Shown here: positions 1-10,523 of the stretch, piece after piece | Position numbering within the stretch: position 1 is the first letter of the stretch | How the letters are laid out: the number at the start of each line of letters is the position of its first letter | NCBI GenBank assembly: GCA_023362775.1 | Contig: JALMGJ010000015.1 | Location: 25,385,001 to 25,449,000, forward strand | Length of the DNA stretch: 64,000 nt | Source: Charina bottae | Taxonomy: Eukaryota > Chordata > Lepidosauria > Squamata > Charinaidae | Reading direction: 5' to 3' | The notes under the pieces: generated by a model | What the model saw: only the letters and a program-made list of their open reading frames with translations | Told to the model about the DNA's origin: nothing | Database searches by the model: none | Program-made: the position numbers and the translations under genes

Positions 1-572
1 CGCCCGCCTCTGAGACAGGTCAGCCACGTTTCTGCCCTTCCGCCCTCTGTTCTGGGGTATTGGGGGACCGAAAGGGTCTTCGGGGCAAAGTATTTCCCCT
101 CCTTTTCAGAGCTATGGAACATGCCTTCCACTTTTAGAAGCGAGGTCCTTCCTCTTTAGCCAGACCTTGGGGGTTCTACCAACGATCAGTTGCTTTTACC
201 ACTTCCAATACTCTATCATTTATTTGAGGTTGTCATTTGCCTCGATTGCCAAATGGGAAATTACTTTTTTGAAAACAGCAGCTGGGGCTGCTTCGTGAAT
301 CGGGCAAGGGGTCTCCTGGACAGGCAGAGGAGGATTGTTTGGAATCTCTAGGTCAAAACCAGGCCAGTGTCCCTTGCTCTGAAGAGCAGGGCCTTTGCGC
401 CCGTTCACTCTCTGCTCCCCAACAGCGGAACGTTATTGAATGACGCAGGCTAGCTTGGGTGGGTGGGAGCTGTGGTTCAGTAACATCTGGAGCGCCGCAC
501 ACGGGGGACCTGTTTTTGTGGCATCGGCTCCAAAGGTGGAAGAGCAACAGCCCTCTCCCAACCCCACCGCAG
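1..572 (+). other. SPIRE2 intron (upstream part)
   Basis: I see no supportable exon here. The pyrimidine-rich acceptor ending at 572 opens the first exon I can identify. A CAG|GTCAGC-like donor near base 18 could end an earlier SPIRE2 exon, but too few bases precede it to test. Confidence 0.5.
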
Positions 573-3500
573 GCTTCTGAGCGCAGGCTGTGCCCCCTGC
601 CGCGGCAGCAGAGGACGCTCCACGAGAAGATCTTGGAGGAGATCAAGCAGGAACGGAAGCTTCGGCCTGTGGGGTCGCAACCCCAGAACCAGAGAGGTGT
701 GTCTGTCCTTAAAAAGGGGAGGCCAGAGAGGACCAGTTTGCTCCCTCCTAGGATGAGACGGCAAAGGCGGGAAATAAATGGCCGGCCGGCTCTTAGGGGA
801 AACTCCCAAATCACAGTATAGTTCTGCAGACAGCTCGAGATGTCCCAAGACCGAGAACGCAGCTGGGACTTCTTTCATATAATTAGCAAAAATTGAGACT
901 GTAGGGAACCTGGAGCGATTTGGAACTCTTTCCGAGGGAAGACATTTTGTGCCAAGACAGTCAAGGCGCCTCTCTGTCCCATCCAAATTTCAGCATTAAT
1001 CCTCTTTGACATTTGGTGTCAGGTCTAGGGCCAGGTTGGGGAAAGCTAGGCTATTCTAAATGCTAGTTTTTATTTATTTACTTAATTTATTTAATTTTTA
1101 TCCCGCCTTTATTATTTTTATAAATAACTCAAGGGGGCGAACATACCCAGTACCCCTTCCTCCTCCTATTTTCCCCACAACAACAAGCCTGTGAGGTGAG
1201 TTGGGCTGAGAGAGAGCAGCTGGCCCAAGGTCACCCAGCCGGCTTTCGTGCCTAAGGCGGGACTAGAACTCTCAGTCTCCTGTCTATGAAGGTTCTCAGT
1301 CATCCAGGTGGAACAGTCTGTGGCTTGAATCATGTCAACTGGATTTCTATTTTCTTAGTGGAAACGTTTCACTCCTTATCCAAGGAGCTTCTTCAGTCTG
1401 AGTAAAGTTAGTAAGGGAATCCTTAAATATGTTTCTAGGCTGGCTGTGTGACCTTGCACCTGGGGCTAGGTCATGGTTATTTTTGAGATGTTTGTCCCTT
1501 TATCATCTAAAGGAGAACATCTCAAAAATAACCATGACCTAGCCCCAGGTGCAAGGTCACACAGCCAGCCTAGAAACATATTTAAGGATTCCCTTACTAA
1601 CTTTACTCAGACTGAAGAAGCTCCTTGGATAAGGAGTGAAACGTTTCCACTAAGAAAATAGAAATCCAGTTGACATGATTCAAGCCACAGTCTCAGTCTC
1701 CTGGTTTGCCATTGGCTCCTTCCTGGGGCTGAGAGACAGGGACTGGCCCAAGGTCACCCAGCTGGCTTTCGTGCCTAAGGCGGGAGTAGAACTCTCAATC
1801 TCCTGGTTTGCCATTGGCTCCTTCCTAGGGCTGAGAGACAGGGACTGGCCCAAGGTCCCCCAGCCGGCTTTCGTGCCTAAGGCGGGACTAGAACTCTCAG
1901 TCTCCTGGTTTGCCATTGGCTCCTTCCTGGGGCTGAGAGACAGGGACTGGCCCAAGGTCACCCAGCTGGCTTTCGTGCCTAAGGCAGGAGTAGAACTCTC
2001 AATCTCCTGGTTTGCCATTGGCTCCTTCCTAGGGCTGAGAGACAGGGACTGGCCCAAGGTCCCCCAGCAGGCTTTCGTGCCTAAGGCGGGACTAGAACTC
2101 ACAGTCTCCTGGTTTCTAGTCCAGCACCTTAACCACTAGACCAAACTGGCTCTCTAGTTGTTAGGAGGAAGGCCAGGTTGGATTCCTACATGCCCAGCAC
2201 AGAAGACAGTTGGTGCCACACCATGCCCTCTCCTCTTGTCCTGCCAGGGTTTGGTTCCTTGCCCTGCCTCGTGAATGCCTGCTCCAGCAACATGCATTCG
2301 ACCTCTTGCGTCAACCTCTCCGTTTCAGACTCCTGTGCCCCACCTCAGCACCAGAGGCCGAGGGTCCTGCTGAAGGCACCCACGCTGGCGGAGATGGAGG
2401 AGATGTTTGTTTCGGAAGTAAGAGCTTGGCCTTGTCTCCCGGTTTCTGGGCAAGAAGAGCTCCTTGGCCTGTGGGGACTGGCACCAGGCAGTGAGCGGAC
2501 TTTGCGGTCCAGTCCTTCTGCTGACCTCCTCTTCTCCTTCCTTTGCCCCAAACCCGCTGCTCTGGCAACCTCTGCTACCCACTGAGACAATTGGCACCAG
2601 GCTCCCAATGTTTCTCTGTTGTGCATGCCTGCCCTCCTCTCCGAGGGCAGAGATGCCATTCTGGGATTACCGCTTGGTACGAGTTCAGGAGCTGTGCCTG
2701 TGGGAGCGAGGGCTTGCCTTTCTGCAAGCATGCTGAGCTGTTCCCTTTCCCGCAGGAGGAAGACTCTCCCTGCTCAGAGGCTGTCCAGGAGCCTGGCCCC
2801 CCGATGCCCCTGAAGCGGGACCGCTCCTTCTCAGAGCAAGACCTGGCCCATTTTCGGAGTGACAGTGAGAGCTGCGAGCCTCACCTGGAGCACTTAAGAC
2901 CCAGCGTGTCAGACCCGAGGCCTCGCTCAGGTACCGTGAACTCTGCATGGACCAGCATGGAAAATATGGGCAAGTGAACCTTCTTCCTGACACCATTCCA
3001 GGCTTGCTCGGCTGCCTGCTGCTTCTCTCCGTGGGCCCCCTCCTTGCCTCCCTCCCAGGGACCAGCTGCAGTGCGGAGAATTCCACTGAGAGGGAACTGG
3101 GGAAGACGGACGGGGGGCAGCAGTCTGCCAGTCCTGCCTGGGTTTGAATGAGTTCCTCTCCTTCGCGTGGTAGCTGGGAGAGCATCGGGTGCTGGAGGAG
3201 TTTTCCATCTGTGAAGGAAGGTTTGCCAGGCTGTGGCTCCTGCTTATTCTCCGGGTTTGCCTCCTGCTTCGGCTACGCACACACGCTGCCGTACCTCTCA
3301 CAAAGCAAGAGGGCCTGGTGTCCCACTTCGGGCGGATGCTGACGCTTGCCGGCTTCCATTCTGTTCTCCTCCAGGTTCCGTCCCAGCCAGCTACCACCAA
3401 GTCCCCTATCGGGTCAGTTCGTGTCCTCGGAAACAAGACATCCTCAGTTCAGTGGAGGAGAATTCGGAGGCCGGCTCTGTCCCGGTCACAGACGCGAGTT

Positions 3501-5844
3501 TGAAATATTTGTGGCTGGTAAGCATCCGGAGTGGCGTGGCTTCCTCAGCCCACGCTTTCCAGCACGGCCTCTGATGCGTGAGGCTGGTTGGGCCACCCCC
3601 ACCCCCACTCCTGGTCCCGGGAACGTGGCCCAAAGCTAAATGAGTCAAGACAGGGTAGCCTGGAGGAACTTTAATAGGGAGGCTGCGGGTGGGACTTCCC
3701 GGAGGCTGGATTTTAGGCATTCTGCTGCCCACGACAGCTTCGGCCTTCTCCCCCAAGCAAGGGCTCCAGCCCCACTCTCTTTCTGGAGTTGGAATCTGAA
3801 GCATCTTCCTTTGTGTAATTTGGCGTTTTGCTATTTTGGGCCAATTCTGTGTGGATCTATATGTTTTGGTGGTTTTTGTCCAAATGGAAGACAGCCCTTC
3901 TCTGCATCTCACTACTGGATGGGCTATTTTCAGCTTCATTTGGCTTTGAAATCTGCCAGCTTGAGGAACGGTGGCGGCGCCATGGCTGACGCTTCTGCTG
4001 GAGTCCTGGCTGCAGGCCCTGGGGGCTCCCAAGGTAGCAGAGAGGCCGCAGGACTGGACAGCCCCCTCTGCCTGGGATGTGGGGAGGGCCGGGCAGCTGG
4101 ACCGGGCAGGGAGAGCAGCCCTGATTCCCGTGTTCTGGCCTCGACAGCAGGAGTTCAGCCACCCCGTAGAAAGCCTGGCGCTCACGGTGGAGGAAATGAT
4201 CAATGTGCGCCGGGTGCTGGTGAAAGCGGAGATGGAGAAGTTTCTTCAGAGCAAGGAGCTGTACACCAGCCTGAAGAAAGGGAAGGTGAGGCTGGAATGG
4301 CTCCCGGGCCGGAGGGGAGGGGAGGGGAGGGCTCACCCAGAATGAGACACCAACTGTCTCTCCCTCTGTTGCCCAGAGCTGCTGCTGCTGCAGAACCAAG
4401 TTTACGCTGTTTTCCTGGCCCCCGACCTGCCTCTTCTGCAAGAGGTGAGTAAGGGGCCCCCAGGCTGGGGAGACCCCTGGGATGAAAGGGCCTCTTGGTT
4501 GAGTCTTCTCTTTTCCCCCTTTGCTTTTAGGTCTGTCTGCAGCTCCTGCAGTCTGAAGGTAAGGGATTTCCCCGACAGCCAAGCCCAAACTCCAACGGTG
4601 CCCCCCCCCCCCCCGAAGGTCCGTGGTGACCAGTTGGGTGGAGCTCCAGCGAAATCCTCTTTCTTGGCCTTTCTAGATCAAGATGCCCTCAAAGAAGCTT
4701 GCCCATATCCCGGTTTATGCCCTGGGCTTTGAGACGCTGCACGGCTCATCGGGTGCCAAGGGTCCCCCAGCCCGCCGGCAGGAGGCTTTCCAGTAGGTGG
4801 CTCTTCTTCTCCTTCAGGTTCCGTTTCCTTCTCAGTTGTTGGGGACGCAAAGATGCTCACTCAAGGGCAAGCAGTAAGGCATAAAGCAAGGGAGTCCCCT
4901 GCGGCTGAAGACGGCAGATAGACCCCTTTTCTGCTCCACTCGTCTTGGGCAGCTGCCTCCAGCTCCATTTCCAGACCTGTTGAGACTGCAGCTACCAGAA
5001 TTCCAAACCAGCCAAGTCAGCTGAAGGGGAATTCTGGGGGCTGCAGTCCCAACACATCCGGAGGGTACAGCCTGCAGGCAGGGGGCGTCATCTCTCTGCT
5101 GCCTGAGGTTTGAACCAGAGCCAAATAGGTTTGCAAACCACAATAGTTGTGTTTCCCCATATGTACTAAGACACAAACCAACAGTGGTTTCAATATGACA
5201 TCTGCAAAAGATCTGCCAACATCTCCTTTTCATTCGTGGATAGGGGATTTTTTGGTTGGAGAAATGGAAGGGATCCAAAGCCCATGAAGGGCCTCCTGGT
5301 TGATGGGACCGGCTCATGGGACCCCTTCAAGTTGCTGAAGGATCGCAGAGGGCCTGGGAATGTAGCTTGACAGCCGTGTGAGGCGTGAGCCTGAGTCAGA
5401 CCTAACACTAAGGCAGGACCTTTTAAACTGTGGTTTATTGAATATCACACCAAGCAAGCTATGAATCTCACTGTGTTGACCAGCGGGTTAACCTGGGATT
5501 CTTCCCGATGCTGGATCCGCAGACGTTTGAACCAAGCATAGCCTGTCAGCTGAGGTTGCTTCAGAAGGGGCCTGGCATCAGGCACAGCTGCCCCCGGAGC
5601 AAGGACCCTGGTCAGAGCACCCCGCTTTTTGCCTTCCAGCTCCCTGCAAGGCACCCGCTGGCGGAGCGTGGAGGAGGAGTTCCCCTGCATCTACGCTCAC
5701 GGTTCGGTGCTCAGGGATGTCTGCCACGACTGCTCCGGGTTTGTCATAGATGTCGTCAGCTCCAGCCGCAAAAGCATGGACATTCTCAACACCAAGCCGG
5801 GCAGGAGCCGCAAGACCCAGTCCCTGTACATCCCCTCCAGCTAG
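573..5844 (+). CDS. SPIRE2: Spire-type actin nucleation factor 2, C-terminal part (5' end outside window)
   Basis: Nine coding exons: 573-696, 2248-2417, 2756-2930, 3375-3517, 4151-4285, 4377-4444, 4531-4558, 4677-4792, 5640-5844. All have AG/GT borders and compatible phases, giving 387 residues and a TAG stop. Exon 573-696 holds the last WH2 actin-binding motif ([18 protein letters not shown]). Exon 2248-2417 carries [13 protein letters not shown], the site where Spire proteins bind the myosin-V globular tail. Exon 4151-4285 is the Spir box ([12 protein letters not shown]...[11 protein letters not shown]). The last exons form the FYVE-like zinc finger, with a CCCC run, CLFCK, CSSC and CHDC pairs. 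In this family Spire nucleates actin on Rab11 vesicles and recruits myosin V. The KIND domain and first WH2s must lie upstream of the window. The paralogue SPIRE1 fits less well at GFGSLPC and the C-terminus. Confidence 0.93.
1283..1690. repeat. Inserted element containing a perfect 175-bp inverted repeat
   Basis: Arms 1318-1492 and 1516-1690 are reverse complements with no mismatch found by eye, separated by a 23-nt spacer. Every paired position sums to 3008. The segment is flanked by the same 13 bases (TCTCAGTCTCCTG) at 1270-1282 and 1691-1703, which look like a target-site duplication, although the host SINE array contains the same word. On the minus strand the outer end reads CTGGATGACTGAGAACCTTC, resembling the 3' tail of a vertebrate non-LTR element. 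Confidence 0.85.
1691..2115 (-). repeat. Four-unit SINE-derived tandem array, 102-bp unit, ABAB pattern
   Basis: The marker GCCATTGGCTCC recurs at about 1709, 1811, 1913 and 2015, a 102-bp period. Units 1 and 3 share GTCACCCAGCTGGC and GGAGTAGAACTCTCAAT. Units 2 and 4 share GTCCCCCAGC and GGACTAGAACTC. The array is therefore a duplicated 204-bp dimer. Because 102 is a multiple of three, both strands stay open over the array (about 150 and 140 codons), which I treat as an artefact of the period. Confidence 0.85.
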
Positions 5845-6680
5845 AGGCTCCTGGAGCGCCCCCAGCCTGCCGCCCCCTCCACTAACGGCATCCAGCCCTC
5901 GCTTCGGGGGCCTCTGGGAAGGCCCAGGCAGCCGCGACTCTCTGGCAGAGCAAGCGCGGCCAGCTGCCCCTGGGCTTTGGGGCCTGCTCCCTCCTGCCTT
6001 CCTTGTCCAACCCCCCTTCCAAGAACATCTGCCTGCCTGCTTATGGACATATACATATATACATACATATATAAATATATATATACACACACGCACGCAC
6101 ACACACCCTTGCAGATACTCTATATTTATATGGCGGACAAACTGCTTTAGCTGATCGGCATGGCAGCCCCCTTCACTGGCAAACAAGGACTTTGCTGAAG
6201 GTGCTGGAAGCATCCCAGCCGCCTCTGGAAGGGAGCAGCGGGGGGGGGGGCAGCCAAGGTGGTCCTGGAGCACCAGGAGTCCAGCTGCGCCGTGGGCAGG
6301 GAGGCGACCTGCCAGGGCAAGGCCAGCTTCTGCCCAGGCGCTGTTTCCCCCACGGCCTCTGGAGAAGCTCTGTAATCCTGGCCGCTTCCTGCCGAGATCT
6401 CTGAAAGAATGTCCTCCTTTCCACCTTTCGCTTCCTTGGAACGCAGGGCTACCTTGCAGCTATGTGCCTGGTGCTACCTGCATCTTCTGGAGCTGCTGGC
6501 CTGCTCCTTGTCGCTGCTTTGGCCTCTTGCCCGTGGTCTTTTCCCCAGATCAAGGGACAAGGCGTGTCTCTGCGAAGGCTGTTAAAAGGGGTGCTGTTTC
6601 TGTCTCGTTCCCCCTCTACAGATTCAGGAGTGTCTCTTATTTGTACATCCAATAATAAAATACCTAATTTTGTAAGCATT
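5845..6680 (+). other. SPIRE2: SPIRE2 3' untranslated region
   Basis: Non-coding sequence from the SPIRE2 stop to just past the poly(A) signal at 6654. It contains an AT/AC dinucleotide microsatellite (about 6048-6107) and a G-run near 6240. Confidence 0.7.
6654..6659 (+). terminator. SPIRE2: SPIRE2 poly(A) signal AATAAA
   Basis: Canonical AATAAA about 810 bases after the SPIRE2 stop, in the context ATCCAATAATAAAATACC. This fits a short 3' UTR. Confidence 0.75.
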
Positions 6681-7901
6681 TAGAGAGACCACCCGTTCCC
6701 AGGTGCTGGGACTTGTGGAGCAGTTTACGTAGGGAGGGATGACCATCTTTGAATCGCGGGGGGAGGGAGCTCGGACTGGCCATATCCGTCTACAAAAGGA
6801 TCTTGGCTCCTGTACACAGGGGCCACATTCACACATTGCACTTAGCCACGATGTGGCTTGTGTTGTGGCTTGGCATGTGGTGGACACTTTAAGGCTTATT
6901 TTAGCAAACCATCTTGTGGTGTCTTGCATGAGCCTAGGGAGAAGGTCGGTCTCTCTCCCCTTTTCACAACTGACTTGAAAGGAGGAATAGAAGCCTGGAC
7001 GGTGGACCGAGACTGCTCCTCCTGCGAGGGGACCCAGTTCCAGCTGGAGCCGCCGCCGCTGCCAGACCAAATCCAGGCATCCTGGGCACGGCTGGCTGCC
7101 TCTTGCCGGGGGGCGGGGCTGGTGGTGTTGCAGCTGCTGCTGGGGAATGAGCAGCCATGCTCATGGCAGCTGCGTGTAGGCCTGCGCTACCTGCCTCCGT
7201 GGCTCCTCCTGGGAACCAGCTAGCCCCTGGAAGTCTCCCAGAAGAGGTTAAAATTTGGCAATGATCTGAAATGCGGAACTGGCATGTCATTGGGGGTGGG
7301 GGAGGCAGAATCAACCAGACGGGCAGAAGAACCCCATTGTCGTCTCCTCCGGGTTCTTGTTCCACCTCCCCCCACCCCCGTTGCTGTCCACTTTGTCCAA
7401 AGCTGCTTTCAATATTTGTGTAAGCCGGGTGTGTGAGAGAACAGGCTGGCCTCGGTAGCCTTCTGTCCCTCCCCATTTGCGTCTCCCAGCTGCACGAGAA
7501 TAAGATCAGAGCCCTGCTGCACCTTCTGAGACTAAGTAATTCTGATAGGAGATTTTTGGGGCTGGGGAATCCACCGAGTTTGCAAAGCCGGTCTTCAGTG
7601 CAGGAAGGACCATGCCACGGCCCTTTAGCCTTTTGCGGCCCTGCAGCAAAACAAAGAACAAGTCAATGTCATTTTGTAGCTCTGAGGATGTTCAGGCCTT
7701 AGGCCGGTCTGCTGTGCGCTTACTTTCTCAGACGAAAGGGACTCGGCAGTGCACTATGGGTTTCGCCAAGAGCCTCTAAACCGGTTCCTGCATGTCATCG
7801 CCCCCTCCCTTGCTCCCCTGCCACATCAGCAGCCTGTTCTGGAAGGAGCCTCCCTCTTGTGCTGCTGTTTTGTGCCTAGCACCACCGGGCTCAACTAAGC
7901 C

Positions 7902-8118
7902 GAGAGCCAGTTTGGTGTAGTGATTAAGGTGCTGGCCTAGAAACCCAGAGACGGCGAGTTCTAGGCCCCCCTCAGTCATGAAAGCCAGCTGGGTGACCTT
8001 GGGCCAGTCCCGCTCAGCCCAACCCACCTCACAGGGTGGTGGTGGTGGGGAAAAGAGGAGAGGAAGGAGCATTAGGTAGGTTCCCTGCTGGGTTTTATAT
8101 AAAAAAGGTGGGATAGCT
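7902..8118 (+). repeat. tRNA-derived SINE, plus orientation
   Basis: The head reads GAGCCAGTTTGGTGTAGTGA, followed by TTAAGGTGCTGG. The body includes GCCAGCTGGGTGACCTTGGG and CCACCTCACAGGGTGG. The tail is GTGGGATAGCTATCTAATAA. Single-unit copy without the tandem expansion seen at 1691 and 41759. Confidence 0.85.
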
Positions 8119-9779
8119 ATCTAATAATTCAACATGCCAAACTTTGCAAAGTGTATGTGCCCATGGCTAACATGGGGAGGGGGGGGGGAAGTACTTCATG
8201 CCAGAAACTCACACCTGCACACAGGTGAGTGCACAAATAACCTGTGTACAACCAATCAATGGCTGCCTGCAGAGTACGTGGAGAGACCATGGTCAGGGAA
8301 TTGCCCAGAACTGAGGGAATGTGGCCAGAAAGCAAAGCTCGAATGCGGAGGGGAGGTATGGGAGGAGACTGGAAACAGAGTAAGATTTCAAGTCAGGATT
8401 TGGCAGGTTGGGGTGATACAGCCAGGCCTTCCCCTGATGGTGCTCTAGGGCTCCTCCTCCTCCTCCTCCTGCCATCTGTGCCAATCTGCTTGCTTGACGT
8501 TTTGCCCTGGCTGCCCTGCCCTGCCCTGCCGTCTGGACCTCCATGTGCTGCGCTGACCCGCTCACCCTTTGCAGTGACTCCTTGCTGTGTCAGAGGGGGC
8601 TTCCCCTCCCCTTGTCAGCCCTGCTTGCACTCGTCCTCCTCTGCCAATGTTTTATATGCAGCGTGTACTTTAAAGAGGTGTAAATAAAATTTAAAGTGAA
8701 GCAGACCTAGTAATGTTCCTCTGTAAATCCTGCTCCCTAGGCAGTAACAAGTTCCCTCGGTTAGTGGCTGTTGGGACATCTGAAGGGAAGGCTAATCAAG
8801 GGGGCGGGAAACTGGTTCGGAAGGGGAAGTGCTCAGATATGAGGCTGATGAAAATGCTTCCTAAAACTACCGCTGGAAGGACTGGTTGATATCTGTTTAG
8901 AGTAGGACTCCTGGTTTTGTCCTCCGCCCACTCGTGTCACTCTCACAGCACCTACACAGCAAGGTTAATCCAAAGAGAGGGTTACAGGAGCCTCGGGAGC
9001 TGTGCTTGCTATTCCAGAGTTGCTCTGTTTGGCATTCCAGAGATGGGGAGGCCCCCCTCATGGGAAGAGAATGCTGGTTTAGCCAGGCCTTTGGTCTGGT
9101 CCATGACAGCTCCTCTTATTCTCTTTCCAGAAGAAGAGTGGGCAGAAGCTCAATCCTAACCTCAATTTGAATAGGTCAACAAGGATTCCCAATGGTTTAA
9201 TTCTGGCTGCAACAAAATTATCTCCTAAATTCTACTGCTGAAAAGGAGAAGGTTGGGGGTAATTAGGAGTGTTGAAGGTCTGGCTCATGATTTTTTAAAC
9301 GTTTCATATTGCTTTTATTTTTTTAGTAAAAATCACAGCAGCCTGAAATCTGCCAACTCTGCTCTTGAACCTACAGATGATGTAGAATATCATTCAATTC
9401 AGCCTATTTATTTATTTGTTTGTTTATTCCAATTTATATAGCCGCCCATCTCATATATGACTCTGGGAGGCTTACAAACAGTTAAATATAAAACAGCAAA
9501 AAAACAAAACACAAATAGCAGTATAAAAACATATAACCATAATAAAATCCGTAAAGTTTACAGTAGAGGTAATCACATCCACCAAAACACTCAGTACAGG
9601 CACTGCACCCTGGGATTCCCTTGCCTGTTGTCAAAACTGTTTTCAGGGCCTTGAAAAAAGCCAGCAGGGTTGGGGCCAAGCTGATCTCCAGGAGGTTCCA
9701 CAGGGTGGCCGCCAGATGACACTCCCTGGGTGACAGGACCCACAGCATGACCCCTTCCCTGCTAAGGCCTGATGGCAGT

Positions 9780-9987
9780 TCAGGTGCTGGCCTAGAAACC
9801 AGGAGACTTTTAAGTTCTAGTCCCGCCTGAGTCATGAAAGCCAGCTGAGTGACTTTGGGCCACTCCCTCTCTTTCAGCCAACCCACCTCACAGGGTGGTT
9901 GTTGTGGGGAAAATAGTAGGCAGGGTATTAAGTATGTTTGCCGCCTTGAGTTATATATTTAAAAAGATGGGATAAAAATATAATAAA

Positions 9988-10030
<43 letters not shown>
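9780..10030 (+). repeat. Head-truncated tRNA-derived SINE ending in an (AAT)n microsatellite
   Basis: Starts inside the head at GTGCTGGCCTAGAAACC and runs through the usual body to GATGGGATAAAAATA, then (AAT)n at about 9990-10029. The preceding 9400-9560 segment (GCCGCCCATCTC...GGAGGCTTACAAACAG) resembles a squamate LINE 3' tail also seen near 11800, 16430 and 42845. Confidence 0.8.
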
Positions 10031-10031
<1 letters not shown>

Positions 10032-10379
10032 GAGAGGCGGTCCCTCAAGGTCTCTGCTGTTTAAGGGGAAAAAAGCAAAGGGCCGGCCTTCAGGCTTACA
10101 GTCAAAAGGAACATTTGCCCGAGATGGTACGAGGATTCCTGCTTGGGCAGGGGGTTGGACTAGAGGAGACCTCCAAGGTCCCTTCCAACCCCATGATTGT
10201 ATGAAAACGCTCCAGTGCCAAAGAAGCCTGCAGAAAGTCATCCGCTGGTCCCCCAGTCGGCCAGGTTTTGCGGGGGAAAGCTGCCCCTGGCCTTGGCGCA
10301 TCCACCTCACGGACCAGCCCCGGTGCAGAAAAAGGAACCAGGGCCTGGGCGAGGCGAGACGGTGCAGAACGCGCAGCCG

Positions 10380-10523
10380 ATAGGAGGCACCGGGCCGCGC
10401 ATGCGTGGAAAAGGCAGCGGAAGCGCGGCGGGCCGGCGCCTAGACGGGCACCCTGCTCCCCTTCGGGTTGTCTCGCCGGCTTCCGGTCCGGCGGCGTTAC
10501 CGGCTCGGGCGCTGCGGGTCGCG
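10380..10523 (+). promoter_or_regulatory. TCF25: TCF25 CpG-island promoter and 5' UTR
   Basis: Dense CpG from about 10270 to 10960. GCGCATGCGT at 10397-10406 matches the NRF1 palindrome. CTTCCGGT at 10480-10487 is an ETS site on the reverse strand. No TATA box is visible, as expected for a broadly expressed gene. The transcription start is not determinable by eye. Confidence 0.6.

Larger units (their letters stand above)
1069..2157 (-). repeat. tRNA-derived SINE, minus orientation, tandemly expanded and interrupted
   Basis: Read on the minus strand, the head at about 2157 has the tRNA-like A box (TGGTCTAGTGGTTAAGG) and a B-box-like GAGTTCTAGTCC. The A/T-rich tail (ATAAAGGCGGGAT type) lies at 1069-1140. 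The body is expanded into a 102-bp tandem array (about 1691-2115) and split by an inserted inverted-repeat element at 1283-1690. It sits in the SPIRE2 intron between exons 573-696 and 2248-2417. Related SINEs occur near 7902, 9780 and 41759. Confidence 0.85.
6681..10380. other. SPIRE2-TCF25 intergenic region
   Basis: I recognise no gene here. It holds a possible distal poly(A) signal near 8684, a SINE (7902-8118), a LINE-like 3' tail (about 9400-9560), a second SINE (9780-9990) with an AAT microsatellite, and a MITE-like stretch near 6820-6935 (TTCACACA and AAACCAT words). Confidence 0.6.

Noticed and set aside
1..18. Possible end of an earlier SPIRE2 exon (CAG|GTCAGC)
   Set aside because: Only 18 bases are available, so phase and homology cannot be tested.
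1691..2115. CRISPR-like regular spacing
   Set aside because: Units are contiguous SINE copies without unique spacers, in a vertebrate genome.
1675..2139. Open frames on both strands encoding a 34-residue repeat protein
   Set aside because: Produced by the 102-bp SINE unit, a multiple of three. The sequence is non-coding SINE and the frames have no independent support.
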